DNA of 64,000 bases. Source: Anthopleura xanthogrammica (Eukaryota > Cnidaria > Anthozoa > Actiniaria > Actiniidae). The notes below the pieces were generated by a model. It searched no databases. It was not told where the DNA came from and was given only the letters and a program-made list of their open reading frames with translations. The translations under genes and the position numbers were made by a program. The stretch covers positions 15,556,957 through 15,620,956 of the forward strand of contig OZ025208.1 of assembly GCA_964019055.1 (NCBI GenBank), given 5' to 3'. Shown piece after piece: positions 23,787 to 34,288 of this stretch; position 1 is the stretch's first letter; each line of letters begins with the position of its first letter.

Positions 23787-24482
23787 CTAATTACTTGTGA
23801 ACCATTTCTGGAACAAGGACTTTGGTTCTTCAATGACCTCCTGTGGCAAAGTCATTATTCCAGAACTTAAAACAACTGATCTAAGTTCCTCAGCATCATT
23901 TTTGATTCCTTCTTCGTACTCTTTCCTTAGGTTATCAACACTAGGGAATCCAACTGGATAAACATCTTTCCCCATGAAGTTAACCAATGATTCTGTTACT
24001 TGATCGTTTCTTGTTTCATAAACGATTTGTTTACGATCTTTCTTGTCAAGTCCTTCACAGCCAGTGATGATCAAAGCAGATATTTTTTTCACCTTTTTCT
24101 TGAAACTTGCAATTGCCTCATGGAAATTCTTTTCTTTTTCTTCAGAAAAGTCCCTTTTCCTTATGACAAACAAGAAAAGGTTTACTCCTTCGGGAGCTTT
24201 CCTTGTTAAATAATCTTTTACTTCATCCACAATTTTTTTACTTCTCTGTGCCGCTTCATCTTGTACCCCAACTGTATCGATAATCTTGATCTTGTATGCC
24301 ACTTTTCCTTCATCATCTTTGGTCTCTATTTCAGTCTCTTCTTCTGAGGTTCGTATGCGTCTTAAAGTGCTTACCGGGAAGACATTCTTACCAAGGATTT
24401 GATTCACCACCGTCGATTTCCCGACTCCTGTCCGACCAAGAACTACCAAGTTACGCTTCTCTGTGATTGTAAACTGGTCCAT
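23787..24482 (-). CDS. GIMAP/AIG1-like GTPase without visible membrane anchor
   Basis: Intact 231-residue ORF. It has a P-loop GRTGVGKS (16-23) followed by VVNQILGKNVFPVST, G3 motif DTVG (69-72) and a G4-like TGCEG. It belongs to the subgroup shared with 21466, 28557 and 31142, in which the segment after the P-loop is almost identical. Here the conserved SMEGVTRGRRT switch region is shortened to a basic Leu-Arg-Arg-Ile-Arg stretch, which may alter nucleotide handling. The C-terminus (...FQKWFTSN) has neither a CaaX box nor a hydrophobic segment, unlike its neighbours, so it may be soluble or may dimerise with anchored paralogues (inference). Confidence 0.85.
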   Translation of the reverse strand: MDQFTITEKRNLVVLGRTGVGKSTVVNQILGKNVFPVSTLRRIRTSEEETEIETKDDEGKVAYKIKIIDTVGVQDEAAQRSKKIVDEVKDYLTRKAPEGVNLFLFVIRKRDFSEEKEKNFHEAIASFKKKVKKISALIITGCEGLDKKDRKQIVYETRNDQVTESLVNFMGKDVYPVGFPSVDNLRKEYEEGIKNDAEELRSVVLSSGIMTLPQEVIEEPKSLFQKWFTSN

Positions 24483-26209
24483 TTTTTCTTAGTTAACTTA
24501 TGAAAACCTCACGCCGATCATGCAAATAGACTAGAGATGCAGAACTTTAAGCTTGTTTGCCTCAAATTAACTTTACGGTTCACGGAAAGACACACAAATC
24601 CCCGATGTACCGAATTTTAGCATGACGTCACGATCATCGCGCGCCCGCGATTCAGGCAGCGGTAAAATAAATAAGTATCCATAGCAACTAATTAAAAGCG
24701 GCTGGCCGTGCTGGCTGGCCGGCGATGAGCTGCGAAATGGTTTACCAAAATAAAGTGAAAAAATTGCTTGTTGTTTTTAACTTTGAATGGGATTTTTTTA
24801 TAATTATTTAGCTCAAATATCTACTTATATGAATGCCAAGGCCAAAGAAAAGGCCTCATCAACAATTTAATTCCAGCAATCAACCACCGAGTCAACCAAA
24901 AACAAAGAAATTACACGAAAATCACTCTCTTACGTCCGTTAATGTTCAGTGCGATCTTTGTTGCTGTTTGACTGTTTCGGCCGAAAACCAGCAATTGAAA
25001 CTTGATCTTGGCAAACAACGAGAGCTAGTAGATACCTGGAAACTCAGCTATGAAAAAGAGAAAGAAAAAAACATCGAAATTGGAAAAAGAAGTAGCCGGA
25101 CTACGAGAAGAATTACTATGCGTACGAGATAAGTATGCCAAAGTAGCAAACTTAAATTTACGAATTAGACTTAAAGATGAAGGAGAAACGTTGAAGGCCG
25201 ATATCAAAAACGAAAAAAGTAGAACAGTACAAAGAGGCCATGACGTTCGTGGGGCAAGGGCAAGACTTACACGAGAAAAATAGGAGACAAAAAGTGACTT
25301 AATTTAAGCAACACTTTTAATCGAGGGGAAAACGGAAAAAAACACCAGAACAGTACAGTTTATGAGTTGTATCAGGTTTGCACAACATGCTGGGTTACTA
25401 TCCGACCAGAAAATGAGTTTGACAATTTATTTATTATTTACTACATTTTTCAACCGAGACCCTCGATCCCCCCAATTTCGTTGTTTCCCCTACATAACAA
25501 CGATAGCTGATTGGAACTTGCTTTTGGAGGAAGGCGACAAGTTCCTTTTAAAGCGATTTCTATCAACAACGGAATATGAGATTCATTTTTGGGATGATGA
25601 CAGTCACAAAAATCACGAAGATAGACATGTCTTCGGAGTTCATACCTGGCATCCAGGAAAGGGTCATCCAGTCAGATATGTTCTAGGCAACCTTCTTATT
25701 GCCAGTGGTTCAGGCAAAGACCAAGCAGATGCAGAGTATCATGTTGCCAGCAAAATATATGGGATGAAAAATGCTGGGGCATTAATTGGTGACAACGCCT
25801 CAACACAGTGTGGAACAAGAAATGGAATGGCAGCTATGTTAACAGCAAATTTCAAAAAGGAAGTTTTCTTTGTTGGGTGTTACCCACATGTGTTGAATAT
25901 TATCTTGAAGCGGGCAGCCTATGCTGGGTTTGGTTCGAAAGGGGACCAAACATCATTCAATGTCATGCAATTACATTACAAGGTAATACATTGAAATTAT
26001 TTGCCTTGTTTAGTATATTATTTTTTTTTATATAGACAACTACTGGACATGAGCAAGCAAATGCTATGATTGGCTACCCTACTAGTAGGCTATGGGCTCA
26101 TAAACCATGAGTGGAGAAAACTGGAGATTTTCAACAATGGATGACTATTTTGACTGAACTAGAGATAAAATCAAATGTTATATCTCTCATAATCCAATAT
26201 TTGTATATA

Positions 26210-26500
26210 CCGTAAATGCTCTATCAAGCCCCCCGGGGGGCTTATTTATTTCAGACACGTTTGAGGGGGGGCTTATTGGAGAGGGGGGGCTTATTGATTT
26301 TTAGCTGAAACGCACAACACAACACGGTAAACTCAGGAGTAAACGGAAGTATTACTATGGATTACTATGTATTACTATAGATTCACTTGTGTTAGTCTCT
26401 CAAGTATGATTTACCATTATTTTGTTGTGAAGGGGGAGGGGATGGGGCTTAGAAGAGGGGAGGCTTATTAGAGAGGGGGGGCTTAATAGAGGATTTACGG
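26210..26500. mobile_element. G-rich MITE with TA target duplication
   Basis: Ends CCGTAAATGCTCTATCAAGC and (inverted) CCGTAAATCCTCTATTAAGC, flanked by TA on both sides, as in Tc1/mariner-type insertions. The interior has several GGGGGGGCTTATT blocks. It is inserted in an intron of the hAT-like gene. Confidence 0.8.
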
Positions 26501-27332
26501 TAAATATACTATATATATATATTACTGACAGTAAAACAATTATCCAACTGAATCCTCTCATTATACATGACTGAATTGTTAAGAAGAAAGACAATCAAAA
26601 TACAGTAATATTTAGACTAATACTACTCATTATAATAATTGGTAGGTTGCCTGGGTCCATCATGACAGGCCATCCGAATACAAAGCTTTGTATGTATCTC
26701 TCAAAATATTACCAAAAGAACCTCTCCTTCCCCAGACCTTCATCGACACAAGGTGGACATACATGCATGATCACCTTCAATGATGGAGTAGATATGGTTC
26801 TGAATGCACAAAGCTGGCAAAGGTAATGGTGTCAAAGCTGAAAAAGAGTGATACACATTATTCTGTTTGGCAAGAAATCATCAAGATGTCTGTCCATCCA
26901 ATGATCCAGGTATGTAAAAATCATTTACTTAACATACTCAATGGCACATTTAGAAAAAAAAGCATTTAATACAATTTATATTTGATTGCTTTGTTAGTCT
27001 TTAAATTAATAGTATAACAATACTGTATTGAGAATAGTGAGCTATCAAGCTGTTTACACATTTACACCTTAATTTACACCCAAGGTTGAAAGAGCCTTCC
27101 TCCAAGAGCTGATGGATATTTTCATTATGCCTGCACTGAAGAAATCAGAGGGTCCAGATAACGAACTTTGTTTTGGAGCAGGATATCTTGCTAGACTATG
27201 GCCTGGAGGAGTAAGAGCAATTATTAATGTTGATAAAAAAATATTTTTGGTGGGGTGAAAGGGGTAAGGCTAGTGTATAAGTTTGAAAGAAAAATAAATA
27301 TAGTGTAGATAAATAAAAAAACATCAACATAT

Positions 27333-27365
27333 TTTCAACAACAACAACAACAACAACAACAACAA
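27333..27365. repeat. (CAA)n microsatellite
   Basis: About ten CAA units inside an intron of the hAT-like gene, followed by A-rich sequence. Confidence 0.9.
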
Positions 27366-28556
27366 AAAAGAAAGAAAAAAAGATAGAAAACGACAATGAA
27401 AACAGTTTTAAATTTTGTTCCTCCTTTTCTCATATCTCATCTCATATCTCAGCCAATGAGAAGTAAGTTTGTTAGTCATTGAGAAAGCTATTTACTTCAA
27501 ATTGGCTGGAACATGGGATATACCAAGAAGGTTTAGTTTATATTTCTAAATAAAGTACAAATTAAAATTGGGTTGTATTCTATGTGTTTCTATCTTTTGA
27601 CAGGTTCGGGAACATGTTATGACAATAAAGAAATATATACACCAACCTGCCAAGTGGTTTCCAAAAACTGAGAAAGCCATTGTTAATTCACTGAGGTGTG
27701 ATGAAGTTGCAAAAAATCACATGAGACAAAATGTACAGAAACCAATGCTTGAAGAATGTCTACTTGTTCTTCATGATCATGCAGCTATAAGTGGTTTACT
27801 TTTCCCAAGTTGTTTTTGGAATGGGTGCAGATACTAGATTTAGACACTTCTTCTGGAGAGCTGTGCTGAGAGTTCTGGACATGCTGCCACCAGTCCTTTT
27901 CACATTTGATGATCACTCCCATCCATGTGAGGACTTTTTCTCCCCACTCAGAGGAAGGCCAGTTTCTTTTATGAAAGTCTTGTTGATGCAGCATTAGATC
28001 TGAAGTCTCTCGAATCTCTATTATCACACTGTGAGGCAGAAGGACTGTTGGATACAAATAAGTACCTCAGCCAAACTCCTGATATTCATTGGTTTACAGA
28101 ATTTGAAATTTTAACCATGGTTGCAGCTGATTCATCTAATCTTTGTAAGTGGTCCTCAAAATGGACAATGTATAATGACAGTCTCCTCCTGGAGATTAAA
28201 TCAGTAGCTGAGAGCCAAAACCCTCAGCTCATCAGTCCAAAGTATGAGCCATTTCTCTATAAATGGTTTGCAACATACTTGTTTGCAGTCCCTGTAAATA
28301 ATGTGGTAGCAGAGAGGCAATTCAACATTGCCTCCATACATGTCGATAACAACTAGTCAGAGCTAAGCAAACAGGCAACACAGCTTTTTGTTGAGAATGT
28401 TCTGCATGAGCCAGAAGAGAGATATAAATAAGTCTAGGAATTGGCTGAGGGGTCTCGGCCAATCGAAAGCGAGATAGTGAGTAAAATGTATAATAATCAT
28501 AAATGGCTGCAGAGAGACGATTTGTTTGTTGGCGACTACTAAGATTTATTTAATTT

Positions 28557-29411
28557 TTAAAAAACTGATCCAAAATATTTGTTTAAGGCTGCTAGGCCTA
28601 AGTCTACATACTGTTTTACAAGTAAGAAAATTCCCCTGGTATATTTGGCTCCATAGGTAGCATCATATACCAGAAAAGCAACCCCAAGAACGAGAGCGGC
28701 AGAGACTAAGATTCGTCTACTTGTTATGCTTTCTTCAGGCTGCCAAGCAGTCATCACATCGGCACAATCAAAAATAAGTTTTCTAAGTTCCTCAGTATCC
28801 CTTTTCATTCCTTCTACGTACTCTTCTCTCAAGGATTGTTTTAAGTTATCAACGCTAGGAAATCCAACAGGATAAATACCTTTACCCATGGAGTCAGCAA
28901 AAGATTTTGTGTCTGGACCGTTTTTTATGGCTATTTTTGCGTCCTCTCGACCTTCATCGCTAAGTCCTTCACAGCCAGTGACGATCAAAGCAGATATGGC
29001 AGTTTGTTTGTTCTTGAACGCGGCCATGATGCTTTCAAATGTCTGCTTTTCTTCCTCAAAGAATACCCCTTTACGCATGACAAACAAGAAAAGATGCACA
29101 CCTTCGGGAGCTTTTCTAGATATAAAACCTTGGATTTCTTTCATGATCATTTCAGCATCTGTCTTTACATCTTGTAGACCAACTGTATCGATAATCTTGA
29201 TCTTGTATTCCACTTTTTCTTCATCATCTTTGGTCTCTATTTCAGTCTCTTCGTTACAGGTTCGTCTTCCTCGCGTGACACCTTCCATTGAAGTGCTTAC
29301 CGGCAAGACATTCTTACCAAGGATTTGATTCACCACCGTCGATTTCCCGACTCCTGTCGGGCCAAGAACTATTAAGTTACATTTTCTACTCCTTTTATTG
29401 GCCGCTTGATT
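28557..29411 (-). CDS. GIMAP/AIG1-like GTPase with C-terminal hydrophobic segment
   Basis: The open frame runs from 29411 (just after an in-frame TAA) to a stop at 28557. It has a complete P-loop GPTGVGKS, then VVNQILGKNVLPVSTSMEGV, DTVG and TGCEG. The C-terminus has a hydrophobic stretch (SAALVLGVAFLVYDA) suited to membrane insertion, so anchoring differs from the CaaX-type paralogues. No ATG precedes the P-loop in this frame: the sequence equivalent to the paralogue start reads ...AANKRSRKCNLIVLG. The first in-frame ATG (29336) lies inside the P-loop helix and would give a dead GTPase. Either a short upstream exon supplies the start (an 'atcaag' acceptor-like site is at about 29405) or the 5' end is broken. 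Strong DNA identity with 31142-31831 implies recent duplication. Confidence 0.75.
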   Translation of the reverse strand, partial: NQAANKRSRKCNLIVLGPTGVGKSTVVNQILGKNVLPVSTSMEGVTRGRRTCNEETEIETKDDEEKVEYKIKIIDTVGLQDVKTDAEMIMKEIQGFISRKAPEGVHLFLFVMRKGVFFEEEKQTFESIMAAFKNKQTAISALIVTGCEGLSDEGREDAKIAIKNGPDTKSFADSMGKGIYPVGFPSVDNLKQSLREEYVEGMKRDTEELRKLIFDCADVMTAWQPEESITSRRILVSAALVLGVAFLVYDATYGAKYTRGIFLLVKQYVDLGLAALNKYFGSVF

Positions 29412-30704
29412 TTAAACACCAGTTCGGTAGACTACGGACATGAAATTGTAAAAGCGATTCACTGGATTATTAAGATTAAAATCAGAATGCTCCTATTCCA
29501 GGTATGGTTAGGCAAAATCAGAAGCTAGAGTTTCTAGCACGCTGAACGCTTCTAGAAAGTCACAAATGACAATCTATCTGCTCAACTTAAGGTAAATATG
29601 GGGAATGCTACTCAAATTGGATTGGAAAATCTTTACCAAGTGAAAAACAATTTTAACTTACTAAATAAATAAATCGGAGCCCTTTCATGAATTATACAAA
29701 ACTCAAACCGGTTTTTTAACGAAATAACGGGTTTTTGTTTGCCATGAATTCCAAGAATCACCATCAATCTGTAGGAATGCACCCGTCCGCCAGTGGAATC
29801 ATTTTCAGGCACATTTTGCCCAAACACGAATTAAGCCCACCATGCACGGAACTACAATAATTCAAAATACAATTGCCATATTCAATTTGTCCTAACTTCC
29901 AAAAACGTTTGTCAGTTGACCATTATCAGAATGTAATCTAAAAATAACCTGACGCTCAGCAGGAAAGCATGCATGACTGCAATCTCGAACTTGACATGAT
30001 GTCCAAACGTTATATGCACAATGTTTTCTCACAGAAAATGGATTAAAGGAATATTTCACTTCTATATTTCTTTCGATAGCATATCATTGCTATGAAACTT
30101 TTGGTGTTTTTTCTTTTAATTGTTGATGAAGGAAGAAATGTTGTCCACATACATGATGTTGCAGCCAGTTATACTCGATGGAAGTTACTTAAGATGAAGA
30201 AAAAATAAATATCATAAACTACATTAGTTGAAAGGCTACAATTAGTACGGCGAAAGGAACTTCATTTCCATGGCGGGTTTTAAGTACTAAGGGCATCTAT
30301 ACTTATTATTTAGAGTCTAGAGGGAACCCTGCTCTAGAAAAGTATTTCATTCACATCTAAGGCATTTTATTCGCGTTGCTTCGATATCCTGTGTAGTAAA
30401 CACGGAAATTGCTTCACCAAACAACATGCTCTTTCAGAAATGAAGTACACAATACAATTTACGGGTGTGATAAGGCAGGATGATGCGAGTTAAGGTGCAT
30501 AGGACAAACAAACCCCTTCCTTTTTGACGCTATGAGTTAGGAAGATTCAATATATGCAAAAAGGCATGAAAAATCCTAATCAAAATAGTTTATTCTTATT
30601 TATTCTTTATTACCCTCAGAAGTCATTATGAAAACTGCTTAGTGGTTACAAGTGGAGCCGCTGCGTTGGCGTTGAGTGTAACAAGTGAATAAGAAGGAAA
30701 TTTA

Positions 30705-30827
30705 AACCCAGTTCAAACGTTGATCTTCTCATGAGCCAAACCAGTAATGACATAAAGAAGAAAGCCTTATTATCCATTGTTTTCAATGTGTTCGGTTATG
30801 AGTATATCGACGTTTGTACTGGCGTTT
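30705..30827. mobile_element. MITE, GATCTTCTCATGAGCC family
   Basis: Left arm CCCAGTTCAAACGTTGATCT plus TCTCATGAGCC, with a diverged inverted right arm around GGTTATGAGTATATCGACGT. A better-preserved sibling is at 52018-52140. Confidence 0.65.
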
Positions 30828-31039
30828 CGAAAGTTAGTCCTTCGTCGGAGTAAATGAAGACCTCGTAGGTTATTATGAGGTTCCTTTAAGTTTTGACTAT
30901 CTGAACTTAATAACAGAGTAATTTATGGTCCAACAATGGGGTATTCAAAACGTTGACTTGCTTGCTATTTTTCATAGCAGCCATTTTGGTTAAATGGAAC
31001 AAAAAAATGTTTATTAGTCTCGTGTTCTTATATATGATC

Positions 31040-31110
31040 AACCAACATGGCCATCATGTTTGTTATTTCATACTGACTCTTGGAAATGATTACAAACCAT
31101 CTATACCATT
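31040..31110. repeat. Single diverged unit related to the 63-bp satellite
   Basis: Carries CCAACATGGCCATCATG, then 'cttggaaatgattacaaacc' and 'atctata', in the same order as the 63-bp satellite unit at 6.2-6.9 kb. Confidence 0.65.
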
Positions 31111-31141
31111 TTTAAGCACACACAGATAGATGCCACAAATA

Positions 31142-31831
31142 CTAAAACAGTGAACAACAATCAAAAAGTCGGTTATTATTCCCCTCAAAAGCATTAGCAC
31201 AATCCAAAACAAGTTTTCTTAGTTCTTGAGCATCATGTTTCATCCCTTCTTCGTACTCTTCTCTCAAGGATGGTTTTAGGTTATCAACACTAGGAAATCC
31301 AACAGGATAAATACCTTTACCCATGGAGTCAGCAAACGTTTTCGTATTTGGACCGCCTTTTATGGCTATTTTTGCGTCCTCTCGACCTTCATCGCTAAGT
31401 CCTTCACAGCCAGTGACGATCAAAGCAGATATGGCAGTTTGTTTGTTCTTGAACCCGGCCATGATGCTTTCAAATGCCTCTTTTTCTTTCTGAGAAAAAA
31501 CCCCTTTACGCATGACAAACAAGATAAGATGTACACTTTTTAACTCTTTTCTAGACATAAAACCTTTAATTTCTCCCAAGATCAATTTAACATCTATCTT
31601 TACATCTTGTAGACCAACTGTATCGATAATCTTGATCTTGTATTCCACTTCTTCCTTAGCATCTTTGGTCTCTATTTCAGTCTCTTCTTCTGAGGTTCTT
31701 CTTCCTCGCGTGACACCTTCCATTGAAGTGCTTACCGGGAAGACATTCTTACCAAGGATTTGATTCACCACCGTCGATTTCCCGACTCCTGTCGGGCCAA
31801 GAACTATTAAGCTGCGTTTTTGTAGCTCCAT
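31142..31831 (-). CDS. GIMAP/AIG1-like GTPase with CaaX box (CSLF)
   Basis: Intact 229-residue ORF starting MELQKRSLIVLG. P-loop GPTGVGKS (12-19), a full SMEGVTRGRRT segment, G3 motif DTVG (70-73) and a G4-like TGCEG. It ends ...RLFDCCSLF: the last four residues, CSLF, fit a CaaX prenylation box, and the neighbouring cysteine could be acylated (inference). This is the best reference copy for the subgroup and shares long near-identical stretches with 28557-29411 and 21466-22113. The start is unambiguous because it sits ten residues before the first beta strand. Family role: membrane-associated, septin-like GTPase. Confidence 0.87.
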   Translation of the reverse strand: MELQKRSLIVLGPTGVGKSTVVNQILGKNVFPVSTSMEGVTRGRRTSEEETEIETKDAKEEVEYKIKIIDTVGLQDVKIDVKLILGEIKGFMSRKELKSVHLILFVMRKGVFSQKEKEAFESIMAGFKNKQTAISALIVTGCEGLSDEGREDAKIAIKGGPNTKTFADSMGKGIYPVGFPSVDNLKPSLREEYEEGMKHDAQELRKLVLDCANAFEGNNNRLFDCCSLF

Positions 31832-32545
31832 TTCTTGCTTAGTTTCAATACACTATAGATTAAAAGTCGAGAGAAAAGCGCGGAATACTCGATTGGGCGG
31901 TGTCAAATTACATCAGAACTTTAGTGACCCTAGCAGTTCGCTACTGCACGCTTTACTGATTTAGAAAGGACTGTCAGAGACTTGTCAATGAAATGGTCTG
32001 ACTGGTTTATTCCAAAACAAGTGAATGTAAAAACATAAAATATTTGATCACTTTTCGTCGACCATTTCTTTTTCATTAGACATGCATGGATATTGTTGCA
32101 AAAATTGAAAACTTTTTCATCTGAATGCAGAATTCCTCAATATTGTCATTCAACCAGTTTGAACTGGTTTCAACAGGTTAAAAAGAACCGTCAAGAAAAT
32201 AAAGATATATAAGTGGTATTTAGCGGAGAACGTCTCGTAATTTTACTGGACTACTCAGTCCTTCGTCAAATATCATATCTACTGTATAGAATTTTTTTGG
32301 CCTTTAATCTTACGAACGAGTATAGCAGGTCACTTTAATTGATGGCAACTCTATTTTCCATATACCAAACCATATACCCCAGAGAAGGGTTTTGCATATA
32401 TCCATATCTTAATGACTCGGTCTGCAAAATACTGATTCCTCGTATTCAGAATTACTTTGTAAATAATCATGGCAAAAAGAAAATGACACTTTTCCTTGCA
32501 CAGTTTGAATGGTATTAGTAATCACACGTATCGTTTTCACTTCTT
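31832..32545. other. Intergenic, no gene
   Basis: Upstream flank of the CSLF GTPase gene. Contains 'ggactactcagtccttcgtc' near 32250-32270, typical retroelement-end debris. Nothing else identified. Confidence 0.35.
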
Positions 32546-32554
32546 ACAGCTTGA

Positions 32555-33240
32555 TAACAAGCACAAGTGAAGGCTTGAAGTGAAGCAGTTCCTTCGAATT
32601 CATCACTTTTACAAGCGTCGTGCTCCAAGACCAACCACCAAGAAAGAAGAACAAAAACGAAAGGGATTTGCAACCTTACCGTATGTAGGAGGCGCCAGTG
32701 AAATGAACCAGAGTTTTCTTACACAATATAATATTATGGCGGTGTTATGGCATGCGTGAAACCACACTACACTTTGAGGCAAATACTATCAAAGCCCAAG
32801 GACACAGCTCCAACACAAGAGGAAAACAGCCAGGAATAGTGTGTGCTATTCCTTGCGATGAATGTGATGCTAAAGTAAAGTAAAGTAAAGTAAATCTTTA
32901 TAAATTGCTTTATAAAATACTGCTTATGTAGGTGAGACTGGAAGATCCTCGAACATCAGAAAACGTGAACATGAGGCTAGCGTACGATTGCAAAAGCCAG
33001 AAAAATCCATCTGTCCTAGCTGAGAATGTCGTTAAGACAGGTCATGGAATACTATGGAAAGACGCAAAAGTTATTTACCATTAGTTGAGCGCGGGCAGGG
33101 CAACAGAACGTAGCTCGTGCAAACTATGTAACTTCAAATATAATATCGGTTATGACAAGAAACTGCATTGAATAATCCCTGAAGATGAGCGCTTATGCCC
33201 GAAAGCACGGAAATAAATTATCATATGGTTGAAGAAACTT
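32555..33240 (+). pseudogene. Penelope-like element relic with GIY-YIG endonuclease
   Basis: Plus-strand reading fragments include KEEQKRKGFATLPYV (about 32640-32700), GIVCAIPCDECDAK (about 32836), YVGETGRSSNIRKREHE (about 32925) and, one frame over, VVKTGHGILWKDAKVI (about 33030-33080). This order matches the 3' part of Penelope-like retroelements: the reverse-transcriptase C-terminus, then a GIY-YIG-type nuclease. The relic is broken by a (TAAAG)n insertion at about 32874-32895 and a frameshift near 33015. It ends in 'gatgagcgcttatgcccgaa', a common element tail. It lies between two GIMAP-like genes. Confidence 0.75.
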
Positions 33241-33438
33241 CTAGTTAATAATGATCAAGACACCAATCTACAAAACAACACTTAACTTGATAACTGGCGC
33301 ATTCTGTGAGGGCATTTGGAAAAAAAAAAAATTTGTAATAACTCTAGCAAATCAGCATAGTCAATGATGCGCTTATTAAAGAGCTTTTTCTACGTTTTTA
33401 CCCTAACAAATTTTGGCAAGTAAGTAATTTTATAAAAC

Positions 33439-34149
33439 TTAAAGAATAGTACATTTCTCCTGCAAAGTTTCCCAAAATGTTGGTTGAAAAATTTCCGCAC
33501 CTAAACGCTCTTCACTGGAAGACTTCACGACTTCCAACAACACATTTCTATCAGTCTGTATGTCTTCCTTGTAAGCATCTCGCAGTTTTGGTTTCATTTT
33601 CTTGATATCTGGAAATCCAACTGGGTAGAATCCTTTTTTCATGAACTCTGCAATTGGTTTTGACTTTTTATTGGCTTTAAACTCTTCAACGAATCTTTGC
33701 CGACCTTCATCATCACTTTCATCACAGTTTGTGATCACCAAGGCAGAAAACTGTGGAATGCTGTCTTGAAAGTGGTTGGTAAGAATCTTGAAGGCTTCTT
33801 CTTCCTCTTTCGTGAAGCGCCCTCTTCTGAATACAAAGATGATTAAGTTCAACCCTTCGCTTAAATTGGCTTGTAAATAAGTCTTCATTTTATTCAAAAT
33901 TTCTTTGTTGCTGAGATTCTGATCGAAATAACCAATGGTGTCGATAACCTTGAAGTGATATTCCTTCTTTTCTGCTTTTATTTTACATTCCTTGTGACAA
34001 CAAGATGAATCTGCTTTATCATCATCATGATACTCTTTAACTGTAAAGGCATCAGGACTATTTAGAAGCTGGTTGCAAACTGTACTCTTTCCTGTTCCAC
34101 TTTTACCAACAACAAGAACATTTCGTCTTTCGATTTGTCTTGCTGCCAT
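33439..34149 (-). CDS. GIMAP/AIG1-like GTPase with CaaX box (CTIL)
   Basis: Intact 236-residue ORF starting MAARQIERRNVLVVGKSG. P-loop GKSGTGKS (15-22), G3 motif DTIG and a G4-like TNCDES. It ends CTIL, a CaaX box predicted to be geranylgeranylated. It groups with 22685-23416 by the Gly-Lys-Ser-Gly P-loop, the CTIL tail and the conserved FW-E-L near the C-terminus. These two form a second subgroup interleaved with the VVNQILGKN subgroup. It is the last member on this side of the window. Confidence 0.86.
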   Translation of the reverse strand: MAARQIERRNVLVVGKSGTGKSTVCNQLLNSPDAFTVKEYHDDDKADSSCCHKECKIKAEKKEYHFKVIDTIGYFDQNLSNKEILNKMKTYLQANLSEGLNLIIFVFRRGRFTKEEEEAFKILTNHFQDSIPQFSALVITNCDESDDEGRQRFVEEFKANKKSKPIAEFMKKGFYPVGFPDIKKMKPKLRDAYKEDIQTDRNVLLEVVKSSSEERLGAEIFQPTFWETLQEKCTIL

Positions 34150-34288
34150 TTTGTCCTATTTTCAGCGCTTTGAAACGCATCTGGTTATAGTCGAAACACA
34201 TTCAATAACCTAACGCCAAAGGTGAGCGTCGTGTACAGGCAAGTACTGATTCAAACCATAGACTGGAAGCAATGACGTGAAACGCATA

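Larger units (their letters stand above)
24833..28431 (+). pseudogene. hAT-like transposase gene, intron-bearing and broken
   Basis: A plus-strand reading starts MPRPKKRPHQQFNSS, has a CDLC motif, then a Lys/Glu coiled coil that changes frame near 25050. Further exons are about 25362-25982, 26646-26909, 27085-27210 and 27604-28431. They join in frame through canonical gt/ag sites (for example CAAG|GT...tag|GTTGCC and GGAGGA|GTAAGA...cag|GTTCGG). The central exon has an Asp-rich catalytic-like region (IGDNAS...CYPHVLNI). The last exon ends with a hAT-type C-terminal dimerisation signature (NVVAERQFN). Breaks are: the frame change near 25050, an in-frame TGA near 26790, a frameshift near 27805, another before 28000, and a stop at about 28354. 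It sits between two GIMAP-like genes and is probably an old transposon or a decayed domesticated gene. No hAT TIR/TSD pair was found. Confidence 0.65.
29412..31141. other. Intergenic; MITE and retroelement debris
   Basis: Contains a MITE at about 30705-30827 (listed separately), a copy of the CCAACATGGC element at 31040-31110, and 'ggcgtttcgaaagttagtcc' near 30820-30845, which resembles motifs at Penelope-like element ends. No gene recognised. Confidence 0.45.
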
